DNA from: Kiritimatiellales bacterium
GTDB lineage: Bacteria; Verrucomicrobiota; Kiritimatiellia; Kiritimatiellales; Pontiellaceae
Length of the DNA: 5,864 bases
Reading direction: 5' to 3'
Assembly: GCA_030588285.1 (NCBI GenBank)
Contig: JAUUYK010000069.1
Location: 1 to 5,864 of the forward strand
Of this stretch, positions 1 through 5,864 are shown piece after piece (the stretch's first letter is position 1; each line of letters begins with the position of its first letter). The notes beneath the pieces were generated by a model, which saw only the letters and a program-made list of their open reading frames with translations, ran no database searches and was not told the DNA's origin. Both the position numbers and the translations under genes were made by a program.

Positions 1-609
1 AAGCGCTGGTCCGTCACCTCGCAAAAAATGGCGCAGAAACACTACGAGCGATCCTTGCGCCATCTACAGGCATGGACCTCGCTCGAACTAAAAACCGTCC
101 CAAAATTAGAATTGATTGACCTGACGACCATGCAGCAACAGTCCAAATCAATCCGAAAAACCGACAAACCGGTCTCCATTCGTGGACTCTATAGCCGGCA
201 AATTTTAATGGTCAAAAAAGGGCTATTCGGGCAATGGAAAAAGAGTTCCGCCGATCCGCCAGAAACCATCTATATCGTCGGCCACCTCCACGATGAAAAT
301 TTTCGAGTCGCTGCGGTACACGAACTTATGCACGATCTCATCCACGAACATTTTCCTCGGCTAAACCATGCTCCGCTTTGGGTGCAGGAAGGAATTTGCC
401 AAGAGGCCGCCGCCGAATATTGCCGCCGCCGAAACTATTTGGACGAACTGCACCGCATTGAAGAGTCCACCGATCCAGACTATGGCGATGGCTACCAATA
501 CATTAAATCTGTAGCTGGTTTTGACGGCTGGTATGCCTTGCGCCGCTGGATGGAAAGCGTCGATGTGAGTACGCTCCCCGCAATTGCACCAATTTTCCCA
601 AATAATTAA
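1..609 (+). CDS. DA1-like zinc metallopeptidase, 5' end outside the window
   Basis: The frame is open from base 1, so the ATG at 28 is probably internal and the N-terminus is missing. Numbering from that ATG, residues 98-102 read HELMH, a gluzincin-type zinc site. The likely third ligand is Glu121, in WVQEGICQ (118-125). An acidic YGDGY motif follows at 152-156 and a short tail closes the protein. Recalled plant DA1 peptidases (Pfam 'Protein DA1') share the same order: an RGL segment (here 52-54), HE(L/M)MH, then EEGICQ, then IES...YGDGF. Even the region before residue 50 resembles the segment that follows the LIM domain in plant DA1, which argues that the true start lies upstream and that a LIM-like zinc domain may precede it. 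In plants this family cleaves regulators of growth after ubiquitin activation; the bacterial substrate is unknown. No signal peptide or membrane helix is visible in this part. The TAA stop overlaps the end of the convergent VanZ-type gene. The family call is fairly sure; the function is not. Confidence 0.82.
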   Translation, partial: KRWSVTSQKMAQKHYERSLRHLQAWTSLELKTVPKLELIDLTTMQQQSKSIRKTDKPVSIRGLYSRQILMVKKGLFGQWKKSSADPPETIYIVGHLHDENFRVAAVHELMHDLIHEHFPRLNHAPLWVQEGICQEAAAEYCRRRNYLDELHRIEESTDPDYGDGYQYIKSVAGFDGWYALRRWMESVDVSTLPAIAPIFPNN

Positions 610-1766
610 GGTCGAAATCCTGATTTTTTCCGCCTAAATATTAAAAATAACCGGCGAAGGACAAGAACCATCAAAAAAACAAAAAAGGCCGAAATCATGC
701 CGTAAACATCCGTTAACCAATCGGAAAAACCAGGCGTTCGATCCATCGTTAAATATTGGAGTGCTTCTGTGATGACGGAAAACAAAAGTAAATCGAATGC
801 GACCTTTATAAAATAGATGGGGTGCTGATCTTCGAGTGCTGCAGAGCAATAGACCAACAAGCAAAGCGATGCAAAAAGAAGGAAGTGCCCTACTTGATGG
901 GTACTGCCCACCAAATCATTAAAGGAGTCTATCTGATGACTCTCCCGTATTTTTTCTTTCGGTGGGTTTTCTTTCGGCGATTTTTTAGAACCCGGCGAAG
1001 GTGCCTTTTTTGATTTTTCTACTGTTTTTTCCATGACTTTTTTTAGTCTATCGGTTGTATCCGAGATCCATTCGCCCGGCATCAGTGCGCCCATTAAAAT
1101 GGCGAGTACATTTAATAGAATTAAAATACGCAGTTTTCGGCAATCCAATCGACTGCGGCGATAAAAGAGAACGGCCATACCGATCCATAGCCCCGCAAAA
1201 ATGATCCTCCACCCCAAAAATGTAGACCGAAATTTAACGGGATCCACCTTCAGTTGATCAAACTCGGCCGTTCCCGACCGTCCGTTCTGCTGAATAATCA
1301 CATCCACATTCTTCGCTTTGGGAGCAATATAAAACACCTCTTCCTGCCACATCCAGTCCGTGGTACCTCGCTCTGAAACGACTTGGTGATCCGCCGAGAT
1401 CCCTCGATTTTTTGCATCATATTGTAAGAGCAATATTCGGGAACAGCTCCACGGATGCTTCCCTTTTTTCACATCCGTTACTTTAATGCGTCCGCTCACC
1501 CGAACCATCAAATGGTCGGCAGCGTTCGGCATTCGAATGCTTAAACTGGCCGTTTTTCCGCCCGAGGGAACGTTCAGCACAAAATGTCCGTTGGTTTCTT
1601 CGGAAGCGTCGCCCCGCACGCGCGAGGCATCGGCAAGCGAAGGAGAATTCAGCAAAGGGGGCCCTGTTACTTCGTAGCGATCGTATTGACTCCAGAAAAG
1701 CACCGTTCCAAGTAGCAGAAAAATGGCAGGGAGCCTCAACTTTAATTTTTGAATCCAACTTTTCAT
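606..1766 (-). CDS. Membrane protein with N-terminal beta-type domain and C-terminal VanZ-like domain
   Basis: This is a 386-residue protein. A signal-anchor helix (about 13-25) is followed by a large soluble region (about 55-178), probably extracytoplasmic. Two helices come next (about 184-203 and 212-230), then a Lys/Pro-rich charged linker (about 238-275), then a VanZ-like block with helices near 291-309, 320-337 and 355-377. VanZ hallmarks are visible: the QVGHF segment at 291-295, EALQ at 334-337, and DWLTDVYG at 349-356 after an Arg-containing loop. The soluble region alternates Trp, Gly and hydrophobic strands and ends with GTAEFDQLKVDPV, which resembles carbohydrate-binding-module-like jelly-roll domains. 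VanZ of enterococci gives low-level teicoplanin resistance, but most VanZ-like proteins are uncharacterised, so resistance should not be assumed. The ATG lies 16 bases after the nadK stop on the same strand, so the two are probably co-transcribed. No clear Shine-Dalgarno sequence precedes it. The gene ends tail to tail with the DA1-like gene. Confidence 0.85.
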   Translation of the reverse strand: MKSWIQKLKLRLPAIFLLLGTVLFWSQYDRYEVTGPPLLNSPSLADASRVRGDASEETNGHFVLNVPSGGKTASLSIRMPNAADHLMVRVSGRIKVTDVKKGKHPWSCSRILLLQYDAKNRGISADHQVVSERGTTDWMWQEEVFYIAPKAKNVDVIIQQNGRSGTAEFDQLKVDPVKFRSTFLGWRIIFAGLWIGMAVLFYRRSRLDCRKLRILILLNVLAILMGALMPGEWISDTTDRLKKVMEKTVEKSKKAPSPGSKKSPKENPPKEKIRESHQIDSFNDLVGSTHQVGHFLLFASLCLLVYCSAALEDQHPIYFIKVAFDLLLFSVITEALQYLTMDRTPGFSDWLTDVYGMISAFFVFLMVLVLRRLFLIFRRKKSGFRP

Positions 1767-1782
1767 GCGAGCGGCTTAATCG

Positions 1783-2643
1783 TTAGAGACTTGATCCGCG
1801 CCAATGGAGTTTCTTGGCGAGGACTGAAAAATAGCTATGTCCCGGTAGTTGTAGGAACCGCACCTTGCTCGGGCTTCTTTGAATTTCAATTCGATCGCCC
1901 TGCTGCACTTTATAGTCGTCTTGGCCATCGATGGATAAAATCAGCTCCTTAACGGCGTGGCTCAATTCAATTTTAATTTGGCTCGCGCTTGGCACGATTA
2001 AGGGCCGAGAACTAAGCGTGTGCGGACAGACCACATTAATTCCAAAACCGGCGACCCCGGGGTGTAAAATCGGACCTCCGGCGGAAAGGGAATGGCCGGT
2101 ACTCCCCGTCGGCGTCGATACAATGATGCCGTCGCACATAAACGAGCTGACCGATTCATCGTCGATCGAAAGGTTGAGTGTAATAATCCGCGAGGAACCG
2201 CCCCACCCCAATACAATATCGTTAAGGGCCTGCTCTTCACCGACGAGCTCGTCGCCTTTAAAGATTCGGCACACGGCCATTTCTCGTTCAGCAATCTCAC
2301 ACCGTTCATTTGCAATCGCTTCCAAACCGCGCGCCATTTCCGAATCGCTGACACTGGTTAAAAAGCCGAGACTACCCAAATTAATTCCTATGATGGGTAC
2401 ATCGGAGCCATAGAGTGCCCGCGCGGTGTAGAGTACGGTTCCGTCGCCTCCCATCGCCAATACCAGGTCCACCGTTTTTCCAAAGGTTTCAATGGGAATA
2501 TGCTCGCCCCCCAGCACCTCGGCCATCGCCCTATTTTCGGTATAGAGCTTAAATCCATAGCCCTCGGCTAACCGGCGCAATTCCGCAAAAATGCCTTCTG
2601 CCCGCGGCCGTTTCGTATTTACAATGACACCAATTTTTTTCAT
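1783..2643 (-). CDS. nadK: NAD kinase
   Basis: This cytoplasmic enzyme phosphorylates NAD to NADP using ATP or polyphosphate. Its 286 residues are the usual length for the bacterial family. The N-terminal Rossmann-like half carries GGDGT at 65-69, with the catalytic Asp67, and GINLGSLGFL at 87-95 and onward. The C-terminal beta-rich half carries LND (140-142), the DGIIVSTPTGST stretch from 171, SLSAGGPI (185-192), CPHTLSSRPL (206-215) and SIDGQ (237-241). It ends with the typical F..VL..KLHW (272-281). One deviation stands out: the usual GSTAYS reads GSTGHS at 180-185, changing the Ala-Tyr pair that contacts the substrate in known structures. The start is the ATG at 2643; no Shine-Dalgarno sequence precedes it, and a promoter-like pair lies so close that the mRNA may be leaderless. 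It is the first gene of a likely two-gene unit with the VanZ-type gene. The identification is secure. Confidence 0.97.
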   Translation of the reverse strand: MKKIGVIVNTKRPRAEGIFAELRRLAEGYGFKLYTENRAMAEVLGGEHIPIETFGKTVDLVLAMGGDGTVLYTARALYGSDVPIIGINLGSLGFLTSVSDSEMARGLEAIANERCEIAEREMAVCRIFKGDELVGEEQALNDIVLGWGGSSRIITLNLSIDDESVSSFMCDGIIVSTPTGSTGHSLSAGGPILHPGVAGFGINVVCPHTLSSRPLIVPSASQIKIELSHAVKELILSIDGQDDYKVQQGDRIEIQRSPSKVRFLQLPGHSYFSVLAKKLHWRGSSL

Positions 2644-2650
2644 TGCGGAA

Positions 2651-2678
2651 AGGATAGAAGATCACCCGCCCAACTCAA
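2651..2678 (-). promoter_or_regulatory. Possible sigma70-like promoter of nadK
   Basis: On the minus strand, TTGAGT (2673-2678) and TATCCT (2651-2656) are 16 bases apart, each matching four of six consensus positions. The -10 box ends only seven bases before the nadK ATG. If used, transcription would start at or next to the ATG, which fits the missing Shine-Dalgarno sequence. Matches of this quality occur by chance, so this is only a candidate. Confidence 0.25.
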
Positions 2679-2739
2679 GGTTTGTTTTTACCCCCCCTTC
2701 CCCTTTACTCTTCAAAGAAGAAACAGATTCTGAGTCCGT

Positions 2740-2749
2740 GGGTTAACCC
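2740..2749. repeat. Perfect 10-base palindrome GGGTTAACCC
   Basis: The site lies 16 bases before the ATG of the CxxC protein gene, in its presumed 5' leader. It could be an operator half-site pair for a small dimeric regulator, but a single 10-base palindrome is weak evidence and no second copy was seen nearby. Confidence 0.3.
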
Positions 2750-2765
2750 TAAAAGAGAAAATAAA

Positions 2766-3095
2766 ATGGAAATACAATCGCTCCTCGTGAATAGAAAAGC
2801 ACTGACGTGCCAAAGCTGTGACATCGAATTTTATGGCTATGCCGACCAATCGGATGAGAAAACGGATGCTCCGACCAAGCTTTATGAGTGTGGTGAATGC
2901 AACGCCCTATTCTCCCTTAAAGAAGGCGACGTGGAAGAGCGGATCCTTGATCATTTTTGCCCCGACTGCAACTCGCCGCTGGAAGAGACGCTGGAATATA
3001 GAAAGCCGACCGGAAATTGCCCCATGTGCGGCGATCGAAATTTCCATGGGCAACTCGATTCAGACGAAGTGCAAGTGGAAACATATTGCCTGTAA
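2766..3095 (+). CDS. Small zinc-ribbon-like protein with four CxxC motifs
   Basis: This is a 109-residue, acidic, soluble protein with no signal peptide or membrane helix. Four CxxC pairs lie at Cys15/18, 42/45, 65/68 and 85/88, the last two as CPDC and CPMC, and a lone Cys108 is next to last. Four pairs are enough for two four-Cys zinc sites, for example 15/18 with 42/45 and 65/68 with 85/88, each a zinc-ribbon pattern. I do not recognise a named family. Such folds commonly bind nucleic acid or partner proteins, but no DNA-contact motif is visible. I chose the ATG at 2766 because a weak purine-rich AGAG lies about eight bases upstream and the Cys pattern begins soon after. The frame is open further up to a TTG at 2682, but that extension is low-complexity and reads like untranslated leader. 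The gene is divergent from nadK and convergent with the small membrane protein gene, 26 bases away. Confidence 0.82.
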   Translation: MEIQSLLVNRKALTCQSCDIEFYGYADQSDEKTDAPTKLYECGECNALFSLKEGDVEERILDHFCPDCNSPLEETLEYRKPTGNCPMCGDRNFHGQLDSDEVQVETYCL

Positions 3096-3121
3096 ATTTG
3101 CCGATTAGAGGACGACATCCT

Positions 3122-3454
3122 TTAGATAGCAAACCCACCGGATAGCTGAATAATAAACGTCAGAACGCATAATGCGCATAACCCAAACGATATCTTTGGA
3201 AGCGGTGATCCATCGATTTTGCGGCGGCCCATTTTTGAAAAGGCCGATAAAGCCGCCAAAACAAAGGTAACCAGTAAGACCGAAAGAAAGGCCGCTTGAT
3301 TCTGCCCCGCATGTTCAACCCGGCTTCCGGCAGGCCCCACCAACGGCAGGATCATGCAGAGAAAGAAAAAGGAAAGGCCTGAAGCAACTGCAAATGTCGT
3401 TCCCGTTGCGGCCTTAAACATGAGATTCCCTTTGTATATAGCGTTCTGTTCCAT
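3122..3454 (-). CDS. Small three-helix membrane protein of unknown function
   Basis: From the ATG at 3454 the protein has 110 residues with three hydrophobic segments: one around SGLSFFFLCMILPLVG (about 25-40), one around AFLSVLLVTFVLAALSAF, and one around ISFGLCALCVLTFIIQL near the C-terminus. A short polar N-terminus precedes the first helix, and a basic loop (KMGRRK) follows the second. No known family motif was recognised. The frame also opens at a TTG four codons earlier. I prefer the ATG because a GGA lies seven bases before it and ATG is the commoner start. The gene lies on the same strand as the copper ATPase, 128 bases downstream, so it may be read through from it or have its own promoter (a TATATT box is near). 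It is not CcoS, which is shorter with a single helix. A link to copper or oxidase assembly is only a guess from position. Confidence 0.7.
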   Translation of the reverse strand: MEQNAIYKGNLMFKAATGTTFAVASGLSFFFLCMILPLVGPAGSRVEHAGQNQAAFLSVLLVTFVLAALSAFSKMGRRKIDGSPLPKISFGLCALCVLTFIIQLSGGFAI

Positions 3455-3582
3455 AAAATCGTCCAAAAGTTAAAACTTAAAAGCAAAAAATATAGGCGGA
3501 TTTCCCTGCCGTTGGAAGAAAAAACAGCGCCCCGATCGTTCCCCAACGAAGACCACGATGAAATAGAACGTGAGGATACGCC
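3455..3582. other. Intergenic gap after the copper ATPase gene
   Basis: These 128 bases hold no credible gene. I translated the minus-strand frames looking for a CcoS-like peptide, often found after ccoI, and saw none. No strong hairpin with a T-run was found, so there is no clear terminator. A small inverted repeat, AAGTT-AA-AACTT, occurs near 3468-3479. Confidence 0.5.
3489..3494 (-). promoter_or_regulatory. Possible -10 box (TATATT) for the small membrane protein gene
   Basis: TATATT on the minus strand matches five of six consensus bases and sits 34 bases before the ATG at 3454, a normal leader distance. The best -35 partner, CTTCCA about 18 bases upstream, matches only three of six. The candidate is therefore weak. 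Confidence 0.22.
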
Positions 3583-5864
3583 CTAAGAATCCGGCTGTTT
3601 TTCTTCCGGCAAGCCCATTCCCACCATCGAATTAAAAATGACCACCAAATTAGAAAAGACCATTCCAACCGCGCAGTATTTCGGCGAAAGCCATCCGACT
3701 CCAGCCAGAAACATACCGACGATATTATACAAAAATGCCCAGCCATAATTCAGCCGAATTTTATGGCGCACCTTGCGTTGCATAAATGGAAGGTCGCGCA
3801 GTTTTCCAATTTCAGGAACCATGAAAACGCCGTCCGCACTCATCTTTGCAGGAATCTGCCCGGAAAATACAGCCAAGCCGAAATCGGATGAAGCGAGTGC
3901 CTGCGCGTCATTGATTCCATCGCCAACCATCATAACGGCTTTCCCCTGCGCTTGCAGTGCAGCAATCTCTTGCTGTTTCTCACCACTTCCCATTTCGCCA
4001 AAGTAGTCGCCGATCTCCAGCTCATGCGCCACCTGCTCAACCACCGCCTTCCGATCGCCAGAAAAAATATACGGTTTAACGCCGCAGCTTTTCAGGTTGG
4101 CGATCAGCGCTTTTGATTCATCGCGTAAAGTATCTTTCAAGCCAACCATCAGAAAGCACTGCTCGGCAGTGCCGAATAGCACAATCGTTGATTGCTTCAA
4201 GTCCGGCGGAATTCCAACATTCGGAAAAAGATTGGTATTTCCGGCCAGATAATGATGCCCATCCACCTTAGCCGAAACCACCGTCCGCGCAATGGTTCGC
4301 TCCGTAACTGTGCGCGGTTTCCCGACCGAAACCAACGCGCGGGCGATCGGGTGTTCAATTCCATTTTCCAACGATGCCAAAATATCTAGATGCGCTTGAT
4401 TGCGTTCGGTCAGCCAAACAATTTTATGCACCGCCGGCGCACCTCGGGTCAGTGTTCCCGTTTTATCAAATACAATTACGGACGGTTTAAGCGCCAAAAC
4501 GGCCCCATTAAAAATTTGGATTCCCAATCGGCGCACTTTTTCAATCGCGGCGGTAAGCACCAGTGGTTCGGCAATTCCAAACGCACAGGGGCAGGCCACA
4601 ATCAATACACTCAGCATTCGTATAATCGCGGCATTGCGATCGCCCCACAACAAATTCCCCACCAAGACCACGAGGGAAATAGCGACGACGATCGGAACAA
4701 AATACTGGCTAATTCGATCGCCAAACGAGAGTTGTTCCTTGCGGGTATTGAACGCTTCAATGGTGCTATCGACGATTTTTTGAATGAGGTTACTCCTCCC
4801 GCCCGCCGGAACCGAAAGTCGCGCCGTTTCGGTCAGTAGTTTTGCACCAGCACCCACATAATGCCCCTGCCCCAACGATACGCCGTGCGATTCCCCCGTA
4901 ATCAAGCTGAAGTCAAACTCGGCTGTTTCCATCAAAACCCCATCGGTTGGAACAAATTCTCCACGAAGCACAATAAATTCATGCCCGGGTTCCAGCTCAT
5001 CAACCGCGGCATAGTCATCGCCTTCCACGCGGGCCTTTTTGGGAAGTTGCCATGAAAGCGAGCTCACTCGTCGGCTCAATTTTTTATAAAAACTCCCTGA
5101 AATAAGATTTCCTGTCTCAATCAACATCAATAGCAGAGCAACCACATCAAAGTAGAGATGCGCAAAATTACCCGTAATCATGGAATAAACGGAATAAATC
5201 CAGGCCGATGTAGTCGAGAGCACCACTAAACTTTCCATACGAAACTGACGCATAACGATTTGCCGGAAACCAATGATCATGGTTGTTTTTGCGGCATAAA
5301 GAGGAACGAGCGTGCCAAATAAGGCCAGCAAAATTGAACAGGTCAATTGCATGCCGTACGGCACATCCCAGCTTTCGGCGGAATAAACGACGAACGAGAG
5401 CATCATATTATTCAGCGCGAAAAACCAACCCGCACCAAATCGAAAGTAGTCGACTCCATCACGCTTGGCATCTTCGCCTTCGTAAAATTTATAGCCTAGT
5501 TTTTCTATGTTGGAATAGATTTTATCTTTTCCAATCGCCATCGGATCGAAGGTCAAGGTGCAGGTTTCGGCAATAAAGTTGAGATTAACGTTTCCAACGC
5601 CCGGAAGTTTTCCAAGGCTGCTATGCACCAACCAGGAGCAAGCCGGGCAAACCATGCCGCCAACAAGGAAGCAAAGTTCCTGCCCATTTTCTATTTCGGG
5701 ATCCGTATCGGTCGATTCTTCTCCACCGGGAAAAACGCCTTCGAGGAGTTGTGCAATGCGTTCATCGCGTTCGGAACCATCCAATCCCATCTTCCCGATA
5801 ATCGTGTAAACGGCCGCACAACCCGGACAGCAAAACTCGCCTGCCCCACCGGGAACACTTCGAT
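3583..5864 (-). CDS. ccoI: FixI/CcoI-type copper-translocating P1B-ATPase, N-terminus outside the window
   Basis: This inner-membrane pump uses ATP to move Cu+ out of the cytoplasm; FixI/CcoI members feed copper to cbb3 cytochrome oxidase assembly. The frame stays open to the right edge, and the 24 codons upstream of the ATG at 5790 contain FCCPGC (5818-5835), a hallmark of the Cys-rich N-terminal domain of this class. The true start is therefore beyond the window. Numbering from the ATG at 5790: a heavy-metal-associated domain with CPAC at 48-51; helices near 118-138, 146-168, 185-205 and 212-232; TGES at 298-301; helices near 364-382 and 390-412, with the CPC metal site at 400-402; the phosphorylated Asp442 in DKTGT; His480-Pro481; GDGIND at 623-628; and two last helices with YN at 688-689. 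It departs from consensus after TGES (HGV) and in the last helix (MVFSN). The stop is TAG. A general CopA-like exporter role is the alternative, since no cco structural gene is in view. Confidence 0.9.
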   Translation of the reverse strand, partial: RSVPGGAGEFCCPGCAAVYTIIGKMGLDGSERDERIAQLLEGVFPGGEESTDTDPEIENGQELCFLVGGMVCPACSWLVHSSLGKLPGVGNVNLNFIAETCTLTFDPMAIGKDKIYSNIEKLGYKFYEGEDAKRDGVDYFRFGAGWFFALNNMMLSFVVYSAESWDVPYGMQLTCSILLALFGTLVPLYAAKTTMIIGFRQIVMRQFRMESLVVLSTTSAWIYSVYSMITGNFAHLYFDVVALLLMLIETGNLISGSFYKKLSRRVSSLSWQLPKKARVEGDDYAAVDELEPGHEFIVLRGEFVPTDGVLMETAEFDFSLITGESHGVSLGQGHYVGAGAKLLTETARLSVPAGGRSNLIQKIVDSTIEAFNTRKEQLSFGDRISQYFVPIVVAISLVVLVGNLLWGDRNAAIIRMLSVLIVACPCAFGIAEPLVLTAAIEKVRRLGIQIFNGAVLALKPSVIVFDKTGTLTRGAPAVHKIVWLTERNQAHLDILASLENGIEHPIARALVSVGKPRTVTERTIARTVVSAKVDGHHYLAGNTNLFPNVGIPPDLKQSTIVLFGTAEQCFLMVGLKDTLRDESKALIANLKSCGVKPYIFSGDRKAVVEQVAHELEIGDYFGEMGSGEKQQEIAALQAQGKAVMMVGDGINDAQALASSDFGLAVFSGQIPAKMSADGVFMVPEIGKLRDLPFMQRKVRHKIRLNYGWAFLYNIVGMFLAGVGWLSPKYCAVGMVFSNLVVIFNSMVGMGLPEEKQPDS

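Larger units (their letters stand above)
2644..2765. other. Divergent intergenic control region between nadK and the CxxC protein gene
   Basis: These 122 bases separate two divergently transcribed genes, so promoters for both should lie here. They include a run of seven C (2691-2697), a short hairpin TCTTC-AAA-GAAGA (2709-2721) and a perfect palindrome at 2740-2749. A poor plus-strand promoter candidate is TTGTTT (2682-2687) with TTTACT (2704-2709), spaced 16 bases. No small gene is apparent. Confidence 0.5.

Noticed and set aside
3..119. Possible C-terminal end of another plus-strand gene in the third frame
   Set aside because: It reads smoothly for 38 codons but overlaps the DA1-like frame, which has family support through this stretch; it is most likely a shadow.
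28..609. DA1-like gene called as complete from the ATG at 28
   Set aside because: The frame is open to base 1, and the residues near the start already resemble the interior of DA1-family proteins.
606..1766. Glycopeptide resistance determinant
   Set aside because: Only the VanZ-like domain is shared; no vanHAX genes are present and most VanZ-like proteins have no known resistance role.
1931..2413. 160-codon plus-strand open frame opposite nadK
   Set aside because: It is fully antisense to a secure gene, with no recognisable domain or ribosome binding site.
2682..2765. N-terminal extension of the CxxC protein from a TTG
   Set aside because: It is low-complexity, has no ribosome binding site, and contains the palindrome expected in a leader.
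3477..3746. Minus-strand frame overlapping the end of the ATPase, considered as CcoS or a second small protein
   Set aside because: Most of it is a shifted reading of ATPase codons, and the free part lacks any CcoS-like helix followed by an acidic motif.
4390..4839. Two plus-strand open frames opposite the ATPase gene
   Set aside because: They are antisense to conserved ATPase motifs and have low-quality composition.
3583..5790. Copper ATPase called as a complete gene starting at the ATG at 5790
   Set aside because: The upstream in-frame codons encode a family-typical FCCPGC motif and have no stop, so the ATG is internal.

Overview
The window shows five genes and two short intergenic control regions. 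It has no RNA gene, mobile element or CRISPR array. Base composition is balanced, coding density is high, and ribosome binding sites are weak or absent. A bacterial DA1-type peptidase, a VanZ-type protein with a large extra domain, and a FixI/CcoI-type copper ATPase in one place suggest a Gram-negative chromosome, perhaps of the Verrucomicrobiota or wider PVC group. That taxonomic guess is inference, and no marker gene here proves it.

Layout from left to right. (1) The C-terminal part of a DA1-like zinc peptidase (+), whose reading frame runs off the left edge. (2) A minus-strand pair: NAD kinase (nadK, 1783-2643), followed 16 bases later by a six-helix membrane protein with a lumenal beta-type domain and a C-terminal VanZ-like domain (606-1766). 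The VanZ gene meets the peptidase gene tail to tail, with a 4-base overlap. (3) A 122-base divergent intergenic region between nadK and a small plus-strand protein with four CxxC knuckles (2766-3095). (4) A minus-strand pair: a P-type copper ATPase of the FixI/CcoI class, whose N-terminus lies beyond the right edge, and 128 bases downstream a small three-helix membrane protein of unknown function.

The genes do not form one obvious pathway. nadK makes NADP. The ATPase probably moves copper out of the cytoplasm for cbb3 oxidase assembly, but no cco structural gene is in view. The peptidase, VanZ-type protein, CxxC protein and small membrane protein have no assigned substrates. I found no convincing new multi-gene system. 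The points most worth a second look are the plant-like DA1 peptidase, the VanZ domain fusion, the altered signature motifs in the ATPase and NAD kinase, and the true (upstream) start of the ATPase.
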